Assembly: GCA_024803745.1 (NCBI GenBank)
Contig: JANJXV010000151.1
Location: 496,001 to 560,000 of the forward strand
Source of the DNA: Megascapheus bottae
Taxonomy: Eukaryota; Chordata; Mammalia; Rodentia; Geomyidae
Length of the DNA stretch: 64,000 bases
Reading direction: 5' to 3'
Under the pieces are notes generated by a model, which was not told the origin of the DNA, did no database searches, and saw only the letters and a program-made list of their open reading frames with translations. The position numbers and the translations under genes were made by a program. Position 1 is the stretch's first letter. Each line of letters opens with the position of its first letter. Shown piece by piece: positions 26,820-41,451 of the stretch.

Positions 26820-29595
26820 CAATTCTGGCTTCACACACCTCCATTCTATGACTTCACACACTTCCATTCTATGACTTCACACACCTCCATTCTTTGACTT
26901 CACACACCTCCATTGTGAGTTCACACACCTCCATTCTGTGACTTCACACACCTGCATTCTTTGATTTCACACACCTCCATTCTATGACTTCACACACCTC
27001 CATTCTATGAATTCACACATCTCCATTCTGTGACTTCACACAACTCCATTCTATGACTTCCCACACCTCCATTCTGGGACTTTACACACCTCCATTCTGA
27101 GTTCACACACCTCCGTTCTGTGAATTAACACACCTTCATTCCGTGACTTCACACACCTTCCTTCTATGATTTCCCACACCTCCATTCTATGACTTCACAC
27201 ACCTCCATTCTATGACTTCACACACCTATATTCTTTGACTTCGCACACCTCCATTCTTTGACTTCACACACCTCCATTTTGAGTTCACACACATACATTC
27301 TGTGACTTCACACACCTCCATTTGTGACGTTACACACCACCATTTTGACTTCACACACCTCCATTCTGTGACTTCACACACCTCCATTCTGTGACTTCAC
27401 ACACCTCCATTTTGACTTCACACACTTCCATTCTGTGACTTCACACACCTCCATTCTGTGACTTCGCACACCTCCATTGTTTGACTTCACACACCTCCAT
27501 TCTTTGACTTCTCACACCTCCATTCCATGACTTCACACACCTCTACTCTATCAGTTCACACACATCCATTCTATGAGTTCACACACCACCATTTTGACTT
27601 CATACACCTCCATTCTATGACTTCTCACACCTACATTCTTACTTCAGGAACATCCATTTTATGAATTCACCCACCTCCATTCTATGACTTCACAAACCTC
27701 TATTCTATGACTTCACACACCTCCATTCTATGACTTCACACACCTCCATTCTATGACTTCACACACCTCCATTCTGTGACTTCACACACCTCCATTCTAT
27801 GAGTTCACACACCTGCATTGTGACTTCACACACCTCCATTCTATGACTTCACGCACCTCCATTCTGACTTCACACACTTCCATTCTGACTTCACAAACAT
27901 CAGTTCTGTGACTTCACACACCTCCATTCTTTGACTTCACACAACTCCATTGTGAGTTAACACACCTCCATTCTGACTTCACAAACATCAATTCTGTGAC
28001 TTCACACACATCCATTCTACGACTTCACACACCTCCATTCTATGACTTCACACACCTCCATTCTGACTACACAGCTCCATTCTATGACTTCACACACCTC
28101 CATTCTGTGCCTTCACACATCTCCATTCTAGGACTTAACACACCTTCATTCTTACTTCACAAACATCCATTCTATGACTTCACACACCTCCATTCTATGA
28201 CTTCACACACCTCCATTCTATGACTTCACACACCTCCATTCTGTGACTTCACACATCTCAAGTCTGTGACTTCACACACCTACATTATGACCTCACACAC
28301 CTCCATTCTATGAATTTACACACCTCCATTCTATGACTTCACACACCTCCATTCTGAGTTCACAAACCTCCATTCTGTGACTGAACGCACCTCCATTCTG
28401 TGACTTCACACACCTCCGTTTTGACTTCACACACCTCCATTCTATGACTTCACACCCCTCCATTCTGTGACTTCACACACCTCAATTCTGTGACTTCACA
28501 CACCTCCATTATGACTTCACACACCTCCATTCTATGACTTCACACACCTCCATTCTATGACTACACACACCCAGATTCTGTGACTTCACACACCTCCGTT
28601 CTGAGTTCACACACCTCAATTCTTGACTTCACACACCTCCATTCTGACTTCACCCAGCTCCATTCAATGACTTCGCACACCTCCAATCTGACTTCACACA
28701 GCTCCACTCTATGCTTTCCCACACCTCCATTCTGTGATTTCACACACCTCCATTCTATGATTTCACACACCTCCATTCTGTGATTTCACACACCTCCATT
28801 CTGAGTTCAAACAGCTCCGTTCTGTGACTTAACACACCTCCATTCTGTGACTTCACACACCACCATTCTGAGTTCACACACCTCCATTCTGTGACTACAC
28901 ACATCCATTCTGACTTCAAACAGCTCCATTCTATGACTTCACACATCTCCATTCTGTGCCTTCACACACCTCCATTCTATGACTTAACACACCTTCATTC
29001 TTACTTCACAAACATCCATTCTATGACTTCACACACCTCCATTCTATGACTTCACACACCTCCATTCTATGACTTCACAAACCTCCATTCTATGACTTCA
29101 CACACCTCCATTCTGACTTCACACACCTCCATTCTAACTTCACACACCTCCATTCTGACTTCACAAACATCAATTCTGTGACTTCACACACCTCCATTCT
29201 TTGACTTCACACACTTCCATTGTGAGTTCACACACCTCCATTCTGAATTCACAAACATCAATTCTGTGACTTCACACACCTCCATTCTATGACTTCACAC
29301 AACTCCATTATATGACTTCACACACCTCCATTCTATGACTTCACAAACCTCCATTCTGACTTCACACACCTCCATTCTGACTTCACAAACATCAATTCTG
29401 TGACTTCACACACCTCCGTTCTATGACTTCATACGCCTCCATTCTATGACTTCACACACCTCCATTCTGTGACTTCACACACTTCCATTCTTTGACTTCA
29501 CACACCTCCATTTTTTGACTTCACACATCTCCATTGTTAGTTCACACACCTCCATTCTATGACTTCACACACCTCCATTCTGATTTCACAAACAT
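26820..29595 (+). repeat. Zone C unit 1 (2,776 bp)
   Basis: It differs from unit 2 by a handful of visible substitutions, for example TTTCCCACACC near 27,170 for TTTCACACACC, and ACCCAGATTC near 28,570 for ACCTAGATTC. It lacks a block of about 235 bp after the TTCTACGAC word that unit 3 retains. Confidence 0.88.
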
Positions 29596-32371
29596 CAATT
29601 CTGGCTTCACACACCTCCATTCTATGACTTCACACACTTCCATTCTATGACTTCACACACCTCCATTCTTTGACTTCACACACCTCCATTGTGAGTTCAC
29701 ACACCTCCATTCTGTGACTTCACACACCTGCATTCTTTGATTTCACACACCTCCATTCTATGACTTCACACACCTCCATTCTATGAATTCACACATCTCC
29801 ATTCTGTGACTTCACACAACTCCATTCTATGACTTCCCACACCTCCATTCTGGGACTTCACACACCTCCATTCTGAGTTCACACACCTCCGTTCTGTGAA
29901 TTAACACACCTTCATTCCGTGACTTCACACACCTTCCTTCTATGATTTCACACACCTCCATTCTATGACTTCACACACCTCCATTCTATGACTTCACACA
30001 CCTATATTCTTTGACTTCGCACACCTCCATTCTTTGACTTCACACACCTCCATTTTGAGTTCACACACATACATTCTGTGACTTCACACACCTCCATTTG
30101 TGACGTTACACACCACCATTTTGACTTCACACACCTCCATTCTGTGACTTCACACACCTCCATTCTGTGACTTCACACACCTCCATTTTGACTTCACACA
30201 CTTCCATTCTGTGACTTCACACACCTCCATTCTGTGACTTCGCACACCTCCATTGTTTGACTTCACACACCTCCATTCTTTGACTTCTCACACCTCCATT
30301 CCATGACTTCACACACCTCTACTCTATCAGTTCACACACATCCATTCTATGAGTTCACACACCACCATTTTGACTTCATACACCTCCATTCTATGACTTC
30401 TCACACCTACATTCTTACTTCAGGAACATCCATTTTATGAATTCACCCACCTCCATTCTATGACTTCACAAACCTCTATTCTATGACTTCACACACCTCC
30501 ATTCTATGACTTCACACACCTCCATTCTATGACTTCACACACCTCCATTCTGTGACTTCACACACCTCCATTCTATGAGTTCACACACCTGCATTGTGAC
30601 TTCACACACCTCCATTCTATGACTTCACGCACCTCCATTCTGACTTCACACACTTCCATTCTGACTTCACAAACATCAGTTCTGTGACTTCACACACCTC
30701 CATTCTTTGACTTCACACAACTCCATTGTGAGTTAACACACCTCCATTCTGACTTCACAAACATCAATTCTGTGACTTCACACACATCCATTCTACGACT
30801 TCACACACCTCCATTCTATGACTTCACACACCTCCATTCTGACTACACAGCTCCATTCTATGACTTCACACACCTCCATTCTGTGCCTTCACACATCTCC
30901 ATTCTAGGACTTAACACACCTTCATTCTTACTTCACAAACATCCATTCTATGACTTCACACACCTCCATTCTATGACTTCACACACCTCCATTCTATGAC
31001 TTCACACACCTCCATTCTGTGACTTCACACATCTCAAGTCTGTGACTTCACACACCTACATTATGACCTCACACACCTCCATTCTATGAATTTACACACC
31101 TCCATTCTATGACTTCACACACCTCCATTCTGAGTTCACAAACCTCCATTCTGTGACTGAACGCACCTCCATTCTGTGACTTCACACACCTCCGTTTTGA
31201 CTTCACACACCTCCATTCTATGACTTCACACCCCTCCATTCTGTGACTTCACACACCTCAATTCTGTGACTTCACACACCTCCATTATGACTTCACACAC
31301 CTCCATTCTATGACTTCACACACCTCCATTCTATGACTACACACACCTAGATTCTGTGACTTCACACACCTCCGTTCTGAGTTCACACACCTCAATTCTT
31401 GACTTCACACACCTCCATTCTGACTTCACCCAGCTCCATTCAATGACTTCGCACACCTCCAATCTGACTTCACACAGCTCCACTCTATGCTTTCCCACAC
31501 CTCCATTCTGTGATTTCACACACCTCCATTCTATGATTTCACACACCTCCATTCTGTGATTTCACACACCTCCATTCTGAGTTCAAACAGCTCCGTTCTG
31601 TGACTTAACACACCTCCATTCTGTGACTTCACACACCACCATTCTGAGTTCACACACCTCCATTCTGTGACTACACACATCCATTCTGACTTCAAACAGC
31701 TCCATTCTATGACTTCACACATCTCCATTCTGTGCCTTCACACACCTCCATTCTATGACTTAACACACCTTCATTCTTACTTCACAAACATCCATTCTAT
31801 GACTTCACACACCTCCATTCTATGACTTCACACACCTCCATTCTATGACTTCACAAACCTCCATTCTATGACTTCACACACCTCCATTCTGACTTCACAC
31901 ACCTCCATTCTAACTTCACACACCTCCATTCTGACTTCACAAACATCAATTCTGTGACTTCACACACCTCCATTCTTTGACTTCACACACTTCCATTGTG
32001 AGTTCACACACCTCCATTCTGAATTCACAAACATCAATTCTGTGACTTCACACACCTCCATTCTATGACTTCACACAACTCCATTATATGACTTCACACA
32101 CCTCCATTCTATGACTTCACAAACCTCCATTCTGACTTCACACACCTCCATTCTGACTTCACAAACATCAATTCTGTGACTTCACACACCTCCGTTCTAT
32201 GACTTCATACGCCTCCATTCTATGACTTCACACACCTCCATTCTGTGACTTCACACACTTCCATTCTTTGACTTCACACACCTCCATTTTTTGACTTCAC
32301 ACATCTCCATTGTTAGTTCACACACCTCCATTCTATGACTTCACACACCTCCATTCTGATTTCACAAACAT
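29596..32371 (+). repeat. Zone C unit 2 (2,776 bp)
   Basis: Near-identical tandem copy of unit 1, sharing its internal deletion after the TTCTACGAC word at 30,797. The shared deletion shows that units 1 and 2 derive from each other after their split from unit 3. Confidence 0.88.
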
Positions 32372-33474
32372 CAATTCTGGCTTCACACACCTCCATTCTA
32401 TGACTTCACACACTTCCATTCTATGACTTCACACACCTCCATTCTTTGACTTCACACACCTCCATTGTGAGTTCACACACCTCCATTCTGTGACTTCACA
32501 CACCTGCATTCTTTGATTTCACACACCTCCATTCTATGACTTCACACACCTCCATTCTATGAATTCACACATCTCCATTCTGTGACTTCACACAACTCCA
32601 TTCTATGACTTCCCACACCTCCATTCTGGGACTTCACACACCTCCATTCTGAGTTCACACACCTCCGTTCTGTGAATTAACACACCTTCATTCCGTGACT
32701 TCACACACCTTCCTTCTATGATTTCACACACCTCCATTCTATGACTTCACACACCTCCATTCTATGACTTCACACACCTATATTCTTTGACTTCGCACAC
32801 CTCCATTCTTTGACTTCACACACCTCCATTTAGAGTTCACACACATACATTCTGTGACTTCACACACCTCCATTTGTGACGTTACACACCACCATTTTGA
32901 CTTCACACACCTCCATTCTGTGACTTCACACACCTCCATTCTGTGACTTCACACACCTTCATTTTGACTTCACACACTTCCATTCTGTGACTTCACACAC
33001 CTCCATTCTGTGACTTCGCACACCTCCATTGTTTGACTTCACACACCTCCATTCTTTGACTTCTCACACCTCCATTCCATGACTTCACACACCTCTACTC
33101 TATCAGTTAACACACATCCATTCTATGAGTTCACACACCACCATTTTGACTTCATACACCTCCATTCTATGACTTCACACACCTACATTCTTACTTCAGG
33201 AACATCCATTTTATGAATTCACCCACCTCCATTCTATGACTTCACAAACCTCCATTCTATGACTTCACACACCTCCATTCTATGACTTCACACACCTCCA
33301 TTCTATGACTTCACACACCTCCATTCTGTGACTTCACACACCTCCATTCTATGAGTTCACACACCTGCATTGTGACTTCACACACCTCCATTCTATGACT
33401 TCACGCATCTCCATTCTGACTTCACACACCTCCATTCTGACTTCACAAACATTAATTCTGTGACTTCACACACC

Positions 33475-34100
33475 TCCTTTCTTTGACTTCACACAACTCC
33501 ATTGTGAGTTCACACACCTCCATTCTGACTTCACAAACATCAATTCTGTGACTTCACACACATCCATTCTACGACTTCACACACCTCCATTCTATGACTT
33601 CACAAACTTCCATTCTGACTTCACACACCTCCATTCTGACTTCACAAACATCAATTCTGTGACTTCACACAACTCCATTCTCTGACTTCACACACCTCCA
33701 TTCTATGACTTCACAGACCTCCATTCTATGACTTCACAAACTTCCATTCTTTGACTTCACACACCTCCATTCTTTGACTTCACATATCTCCATTGTGAGT
33801 TCACACACCTTCATTCTATGACTTCACACACCTCCATTCTGACTACACAGCTCCATTCTATGACTTCACACACCTCCATTCTGTGCCTTCACACATCTCC
33901 ATTCTAGGACTTAACACACCTTCATTCTTACTTCACAAACATCCATTCTATGACTTCACACACCTCCATTCTATGACTTAACACACCTCCATTCTATGAC
34001 TTCACACACCTCCATTCTGTGACTTCACACATCTCAATTCTGTGACTTCACACACCTACACTATGACCTCACACACCTCCATTCTATGACTTCACACACC
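33475..34100 (+). repeat. 626-bp tandem duplication, first copy
   Basis: The CCTTTCTTTG word at 33,476 recurs at 34,102 and the TTCTACGAC word at 33,573 recurs at 34,199, both 626 bp apart. The second copy runs from 34,101 to about 34,720. The period fits 28 monomers (19 of 23 bp, 9 of 21 bp). The duplicated series of rare variants, including GACTACACAGC and CTAGGACTTAAC, is repeated without visible change over most of its length. Confidence 0.85.
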
Positions 34101-34720
34101 TCCTTTCTTTGACTTCACACAACTCCATTGTGAGTTCACACACCTCCATTCTGACTTCACAAACATCAATTCTGTGACTTCACACACATCCATTCTACGA
34201 CTTCACACACCTCCATTCTATGACTTCACAAACTTCCATTCTGACTTCACACACCTCCATTCTGACTTCACAAACATCAATTCTGTGACTTCACACAACT
34301 CCATTCTCTGACTTCACACACCTCCATTCTATGACTTCACAGACCTCCATTCTATGACTTCACAAACTTCCATTCTTTGACTTCACACACCTCCATTCTT
34401 TGACTTCACATATCTCCATTGTGAGTTCACACACCTTCATTCTATGACTTCACACACCTCCATTCTGACTACACAGCTCCATTCTATGACTTCACACACC
34501 TCCATTCTGTGCCTTCACACATCTCCATTCTAGGACTTAACACACCTTCATTCTTACTTCACAAACATCCATTCTATGACTTCACACACCTCCATTCTAT
34601 GACTTAACACACCTCCATTCTATGACTTCACACACCTCCATTCTGTGACTTCACACATCTCAATTCTGTGACTTCACACACCTACACTATGACCTCACAC
34701 ACCTCCATTCTATGACTTTA
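34101..34720 (+). repeat. 626-bp tandem duplication, second copy
   Basis: Repeats 33,475-34,094 almost exactly, then rejoins the normal unit order at CTATGACTTTACACACC near 34,710. Confidence 0.82.
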
Positions 34721-36566
34721 CACACCTCCATTCTATGACTTCACACACCTCCATTCTGAGTTCACAAACCTCCATTCTGTGACTGAACGCACCTCCATTC
34801 TGTGACTTCACACACCTCCGTTCTGACTTCACACACCTACATTCTATGACTTCACACCCCTCCATTCTGTGACTTCACACAAATCAATTCTGTGACTTCA
34901 CACACCTCCATTATGACTTCACACACCTCCATTCTATGACTTCACACACCTCCATTCTATGACTTCACACACCTAGATTCTGTGACTTCACACACCTCCG
35001 TTCTGAGTTCACACACCTCAATTCTGTGACTTCACACACCTCCATTCTGACTTCACCCAGCTCCATTCAATGACTTTGCACACCTCCAATCTGACTTCAC
35101 ACAGCTCCACTCTATGCTTTCCCACACCTCCATTCTATGATTTTACACACCTCCATTCAATGATTTCACACACCTCCATTCTGTGATTTCACACACCTCC
35201 ATTCTGAGTTCAAACAGCTCCGTTCTGTGACTTAACACACCTCCATTCTGTGACTTCACACACCACCATTCTGAGTTCACACACCTCCATTCTGTGACTT
35301 CACACACCTCCATTCTGACTTCAAACAGCTCCATTCTATGACTTCACACACCTCCATTCTGTGCCTTCACACACCTCCATTCTATGACTTAACACACCTT
35401 CATTCTTACTTCACAAACATCAATTCTATGACTTCACACACCTCCATTCTATGACTTCACACACCTCCATTCTATGACTTCACAAACCTCCATTCTATGA
35501 CTTCACACACCTCCATTCTGACTTCACACACCTCCATTCTAACTTCACAAACCTTCATTCTGACTTCACAAACATCAATTCTGTGACTTCACACACCTCC
35601 ATTCTTTGACTTCACACACCTCCATTGTGAGTTCACACACCTCCATTCTGAATTCACAAACATCAATTCTGTGACTTCACACACCTCCATTCTATGACTT
35701 CACACACCTGCATTATATGACTTCACACACCTCCATTCTATGACTTCACAAACCTCCATTCTGACTTCACACACCTCCATTCTGACTTCACAAACATCAA
35801 TTCTGTGACTTCACACACCTCCATTCTATGACTTCATACGCCTCCATTCTATGACTTCACACACCTGCATTCTGTGACTTCACACACTTCCATTCTTTGA
35901 CTTCACACACCTCCATTTTTTGACTTCACACATCTCCATTGTTAGTTCACACACCTCCATTCTATGACTTCACACACCTCCATTCTGACTTCACAAAGCT
36001 CCATTCTATGACTTCACACAACTCCATTGTGTGCCTTCACACATTTCCATTTTATGACTTAACACACCTTCATTCTTACTTCACAAACATTCATTCTGTG
36101 ACTTCACACACCGCAATTCTGTGACTTCACACACCTACATTATGACTTCACACACCTCCATTCTATGACTTCACACACCTCTATTCTGACTTCACACACC
36201 TCCATTCTATGACTTCCACACCTCCATTCTGTGACTTCACACACCTCCATTCCATGACTTCACACACCTCCATTCGATGCCTTCACACACCTCCATTCTT
36301 TGACTTCACACACCTCCATTCTATGAGTTCACACACCTCCATTTGTGACTCTACACACCACCTTTTTGACTTCACACACCTCCATTCTGTGATTTCACAC
36401 ACCTCCATTCTGTGACTTCACACACCTTTATTGTTTGACTTCACACACCTCCATTCTTTGAATTCACACACCTCCTTTCCATGACTTCACACACCTCCAT
36501 TCTAAGAGTTCACACACCTCCTTTCTATGAGTTCACACACCTCCATTTTGACTTCACAAACCTCCA

Positions 36567-36928
36567 TTCTATGACTTCACACACCTTCATTCTTACTTCA
36601 GAAGTATCCATTATATAACTTCACGCACTTCCATTCTATGACTTCACAAATCTCTGTTCTGTGATTTCACACACCTCCATTCTGAGTTCACACACTTCCA
36701 TTCTCTGAGTTCACTCACCTCCATTCTGTGACTTAACCCACCTCCATTCTATGACTTCACAGACCTCCATTCCGTGACTTCACACACCATTATTGTTTGA
36801 CTTCACACACCTCCATTCTGGGACTTCACACACCTCCACTGTAAGTTCACACACCTCCATTCTGTGACTTCACACACCTCCATTCTGTGACTTCACACAC
36901 CTCCATTCTGTGACAACGCAAATCTCCA
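36567..36928 (+). repeat. 362-bp tandem duplication, first copy
   Basis: The word GAAGTATCC at 36,601 recurs at 36,963, and TGACAAC at 36,911 recurs at 37,273, both 362 bp apart. The second copy is 36,929-37,290. The copies look identical apart from a TGACAACGC/TGACAACAC difference and edge bases. The homologous region near 62,826-63,140 has only one copy, so the duplication is derived here. Confidence 0.87.
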
Positions 36929-37290
36929 TTCTATGACTTCACACACCTTCATTCTTACTTCAGAAGTATCCATTATATAACTTCACGCACTTCCATTCTA
37001 TGACTTCACAAATCTCTGTTCTGTGATTTCACACACCTCCATTCTGAGTTCACACACTTCCATTCTCTGAGTTCACTCACCTCCATTCTGTGACTTAACC
37101 CACCTCCATTCTATGACTTCACAGACCTCCATTCCGTGACTTCACACACCATTATTGTTTGACTTCACACACCTCCATTCTGGGACTTCACACACCTCCA
37201 CTGTAAGTTCACACACCTCCATTCTGTGACTTCACACACCTCCATTCTGTGACTTCACACACCTCCATTCTGTGACAACACAAATCTCCA
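36929..37290 (+). repeat. 362-bp tandem duplication, second copy
   Basis: Repeat of 36,567-36,928. The period fits 16 monomers (13 of 23 bp and 3 of 21 bp), so the array register is preserved. Confidence 0.86.
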
Positions 37291-38959
37291 TTCTGTGACT
37301 TCACACACCTCCATTCTTTGACTTCCCACACCTCCCTTTTTTGGACTTCACACACCTCCATTCCATGACTTCACGCATCTCCATTTTATGAGTTCGCACT
37401 CCTCCATTTTTACTTCACACACCTACATTCTATGACTTCACACACCTTCATTCTACTTCAGAAACATCCATTCTATGACTTCACACACGTCCATTCTATG
37501 ACTTTACAAACCTCCATTCTGTGACTTCACACACCTCCATTCTGAGTTCACACACCTCAATTCTGTGACTTCACACACCTCAATTCTGGCTTCACACAAC
37601 TCCATTCTATGACTTCACACAATTCCTTTCTATGACTTCACACACCTCCATTCTTTGACTTCACACACCTCCATTGTGATTTTACACACCTCCATTCTAT
37701 GACATCACACACCTCCATTATGACTTCACATAGCTCCATTCTATGACTTCACACACCTCCATTCTGTGCCTTCACACACCTCCATTCTATGACTTCACAC
37801 ACCTCAATTCTGTGACTTCACACAACTCCATTATGACTTCACACACCTCCATTCTATGACTTCAAACACCTCCATTCTATGACTTCACACCTCCATTCTG
37901 TGATTTCACACACCTCCATTCTCAGTTCACACACCTTCATTCTGTGACTTCACACACCTCCAATCTGACTTCACATAGCTCCATTCTATGACTTCACACA
38001 CCTCCATACTGTGACTTCACACACCTCCATTTTATGATTTCACACACCTCCCTTGTGACTTCACACACCTCCATTCTATGACTTCACACAACTCCATTCT
38101 GACTTCACACACCTCCATTATTTGACTTCACACACCTCCATTCCATGACTTCACACACCTCCATTCCATCACTTCACACACCTCCATTCGATGACTTCAC
38201 ACACCTCCATTCTATGATTTCACACACCTCCCTTGTGACTTCACACACCTCCATTCTATGACTTCACACAACTACATTCTGACTTCACACACCTCCATTC
38301 TGTGACTTCACACACCTCAATTCCATGACTTCACACACCTCCATTCTGTGATTTCACACACCTCCATTCTGTGACTTCACACACCTTTATTGTTTGACTT
38401 CACACAATGCATTCTTTGACTTCACACACCTTTATTCCATGACTTCACACACCTCCATTCTATGAGTTCTCAGAACTCCATTCTATGAGTTCACACACCT
38501 CAATTTTGAGTTCATACACCTCCATTCTATGACTTCACACACATTCATTCTTATTCAGAAACATCCATTTTATGACTTCACACACCTCCATTGTATGACT
38601 TCACACACCTCCATTCTGTGACTTCACACACTTCCATTCCATGACTTCACACACCTCCATTCTTTGACTTCACACACCTCCATTCTATGAGTTCACACCC
38701 CTCCATTTGTGACTCTACACACCACATTTTTGACTTCATACACCTCCATTCTGTGATTTCAAACACCTCCATTCTGTGACTTCACACACCTTTATTGTTT
38801 GACTTCACACACCTCCATTCTTTGACTTCACACACCTCCATTTCATGACTTCACACACCTCCATTCTATGAGTTCACAAACCTCCATTCTATGAGTTCAC
38901 ACACCTCCATTCTATGACTTCACAAACCTTCATTCTGACTTCACACACCTCCATTCTGA

Positions 38960-40060
38960 CTTCACAAACATCAATTCTGTGACTTCACAGACCTCCATTC
39001 TATGACTTCATACGCCTCCATTCTATGACTTCACACACCTCCATTCTGTGACTTCACACACTTCCATTCTTTGACTTCACACATCTCCATTTTTTGACTT
39101 CACACATCTCCATTGTTAGTTCATACACCTCCATTCTATGACTTCACACACCTCCATTCTGACTTCACAAAGCTCCATTCTATGACTTCACACACCTCCA
39201 TTCTGTGCCATCACACATTTCCATTTTATGACATAACACACCTTCATTCTTACTTCACAAACATTCATTCTATGACTTCACACACCTCAATTCTATGACT
39301 TCACACACCTCCAATCTATGACTTTACACACCTCCATTCTGTGACTTCACACACCACAATTCTGTGATTTCACACACCTACATTATGACTTCACACACCT
39401 CCATTCTATGACTTCACACACCTCCATTCTGACTTCACACACCTCCATTCTATGACTTCCACACCTCCATTCTGCGACTTCACACACCACTATTCTATGA
39501 CTTCACATACCTCCATTGTGACTTCACACACCTCCATTCTATGAGTTCACACACCTCCATTCTGACTTCACACACCTCCATTCTATGACTTCACACAACT
39601 CCATTCTGACTTCACACACCTCCATTCTGTGACTTCACACACCTCCATTCTGTGACTTCGCACACCTACATTGTTTGACTTCACACACCTCCATTCTTTG
39701 ACTTCACACACCTCCATTCCATGACTTCACACACCTCTGCTCTATCAGTTCACACACATCCATTCTATGAGTTCACACACCACCATTTTACTTCATACAC
39801 CTCCATTCTATGACTTCACACACCTACATTCTTACTTCAGGAACATCCATTTTATGAATTCACCCACCTCCATTCTATGACTTCACAAACCTCCATTCTA
39901 TGACTTCACACACCTCCATTCTATGACTTCACACACCTCCATTCTATGACTTCACACACCTCCATTCTGTGACTTCACACACCTCCATTCTATGAGTTCA
40001 CACACCTGCATTGTGACTTCACACACCTCCATTCTATGACTTCACTCACCTCCATTCTGA
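38960..40060 (+). repeat. ~1.1-kb block repeated at 3,400-bp offset, left copy
   Basis: The TTCATACGCC monomer, the TGTTAG monomer and the CTCTGCTCTATCAG monomer all recur 3,400 bp downstream (partner 42,360-43,460). Beyond about 40.06 kb the copies continue to resemble each other, but the offset changes to about 3,334 bp because of missing monomers; the left copy has its own variant CATTAATTCTACGGC near 40,181. Confidence 0.8.
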
Positions 40061-40804
40061 CTTCACAAACATCAATTCTGTGACTTCACACACCTCCATT
40101 CTTTGACTTCACACAACTCCATTGTGAGTACAGACACCTCCATTCTGACTTCACAAACATCAATTCTGTGACTTCACACACATTAATTCTACGGCTTCAC
40201 ACACCTCCATTCTATGACTTCACAAACTTCCATTCTGACTTCACACACGTCCATTCTGACTTCACAAACATCAATTCTGTGACTTCACACAACTCCATTC
40301 TCTGACTTCACACACCTCCATTCTATGACTTCACACACCTCCATTCTATGACTTCACAAACTTCCATTCTTTGACTTCACACAACTCCATTCTTTGACTT
40401 CACACATCTCCATTGTGAGTTCACACACCTTCCTTCTATGACTTCACACACCTCCATTCTGACTACACAGCTCCATTCTATGACTTCACACACCTCCATT
40501 CTGTGCCTTCACACTTCTCCATTCTAGGACTTAACACACCTTCATTCTTATTTCACAAACATCCATTCTATGACTTCACACACCTCCATTCTATGACTTC
40601 ACACACCTCCATTCTATGACTTCACAAACCTCCAGTCTGTGACTTCACACATCTCAATTCTGTGACTTCACACACCTACATTATGACCTCACACACCTCC
40701 ATTCTATGACTTTACACACCTCCATTCTATGACTTCACACACCTCCATTCTGAGTTCACAAACCTCCATTCCGTGACTTAACGCTCCTCCATTCTGTGAC
40801 TTCA

Positions 40805-41206
40805 CACACCTCCAATCTGACTTCACACAGCTCCACTCTATGCTTTCCCACACCTCCATTCTATGATTTCACACACCTCCATTCTATGACTTCACACACC
40901 CCCATTCTGTGATTTTACACACCTCCATTCTGAGTTCAAACACCTCCGTTCTGTGACTTAACACACCTCCATTCTGTGACTTCACACACCTCCATTCTGA
41001 GTTCACACACCTCAATTCTGTGACTTCACACACCTCCCTTATGACTTCACACACCTCCATTTTATGACTTCACACACCTCCATTCTATGACTTCACACAC
41101 CTAGATTCTGTGACTTCACACACCTCCGTTCTGAGTTCACACACCTCAATTCTGTGACTTCACACACCTCCATTCTGACTTCACCCAGCTCCATTCAATG
41201 ACTTCG
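40805..41206 (+). repeat. 402-bp rearranged duplication
   Basis: The series CCAATCTGAC, CCACTCTATGC, TTTCCCACAC and GAGTTCAAAC occurs at 40,812-40,932 and again 402 bp later at 41,214-41,334. Only about the first 207 bp are repeated; the intervening part is the block that normally precedes the series. The order is therefore Q-P-Q instead of P-Q, as left by an unequal exchange. Confidence 0.72.
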
Positions 41207-41443
41207 CACACCTCCAATCTGACTTCACACAGCTCCACTCTATGCTTTCCCACACTTCCATTCTACGATTTCACACACCTCCATTCTATGACTTCACACA
41301 CCTCCATTCTGTGATTTCACACACCTCCATTCTGAGTTCAAACACCTCCGTTCTGTGACTTAACACACCTCCATTCTGTGACTTCACACACCACCATTCT
41401 GAGTTCACACACCTCCATTCTGTGACTTCACACACCTCCATTC

Positions 41444-41451
41444 TGACGTCA
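41444..41451. other. Perfect TGACGTCA palindrome (CRE/bZIP word) from one substitution
   Basis: The common monomer word TGACTTCA becomes TGACGTCA by a T-to-G change. The homologous monomer in other HOR copies reads TGACTTCA or TGACGACA (44,531 and 59,849). TGACGTCA is the established consensus for CREB/ATF-type bZIP proteins; whether anything binds here is unknown. I read it as a chance variant. Confidence 0.6.

Larger units (their letters stand above)
26820..35985 (+). repeat. Zone C: 2.8-kb HOR triplication
   Basis: Three consecutive units. The contracted AATTCTGGCTTC monomer that opens each lies at 26,821, 29,597 and 32,373, and the rare TTCTACGAC word at 28,021, 30,797 and 33,573; all steps are 2,776 bp. 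The first two units are near identical. The third keeps the order but is about 0.86 kb longer. Confidence 0.88.
32372..35985 (+). repeat. Zone C unit 3, expanded (~3.6 kb)
   Basis: It follows unit 2 at 2,776 bp until about 33.58 kb, then contains about 235 bp missing from units 1-2 and a 626-bp tandem duplication. The offset to unit 2 is about 3,637 bp at the GAGTTCAAACAG word (31,579/35,216) and about 3,629 bp at TGTTAGTTC (32,311/35,940). The match ends near 35,985, where unit 2 reads GATTTCACAAACATC and this unit reads GACTTCACAAAGC. Confidence 0.8.
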
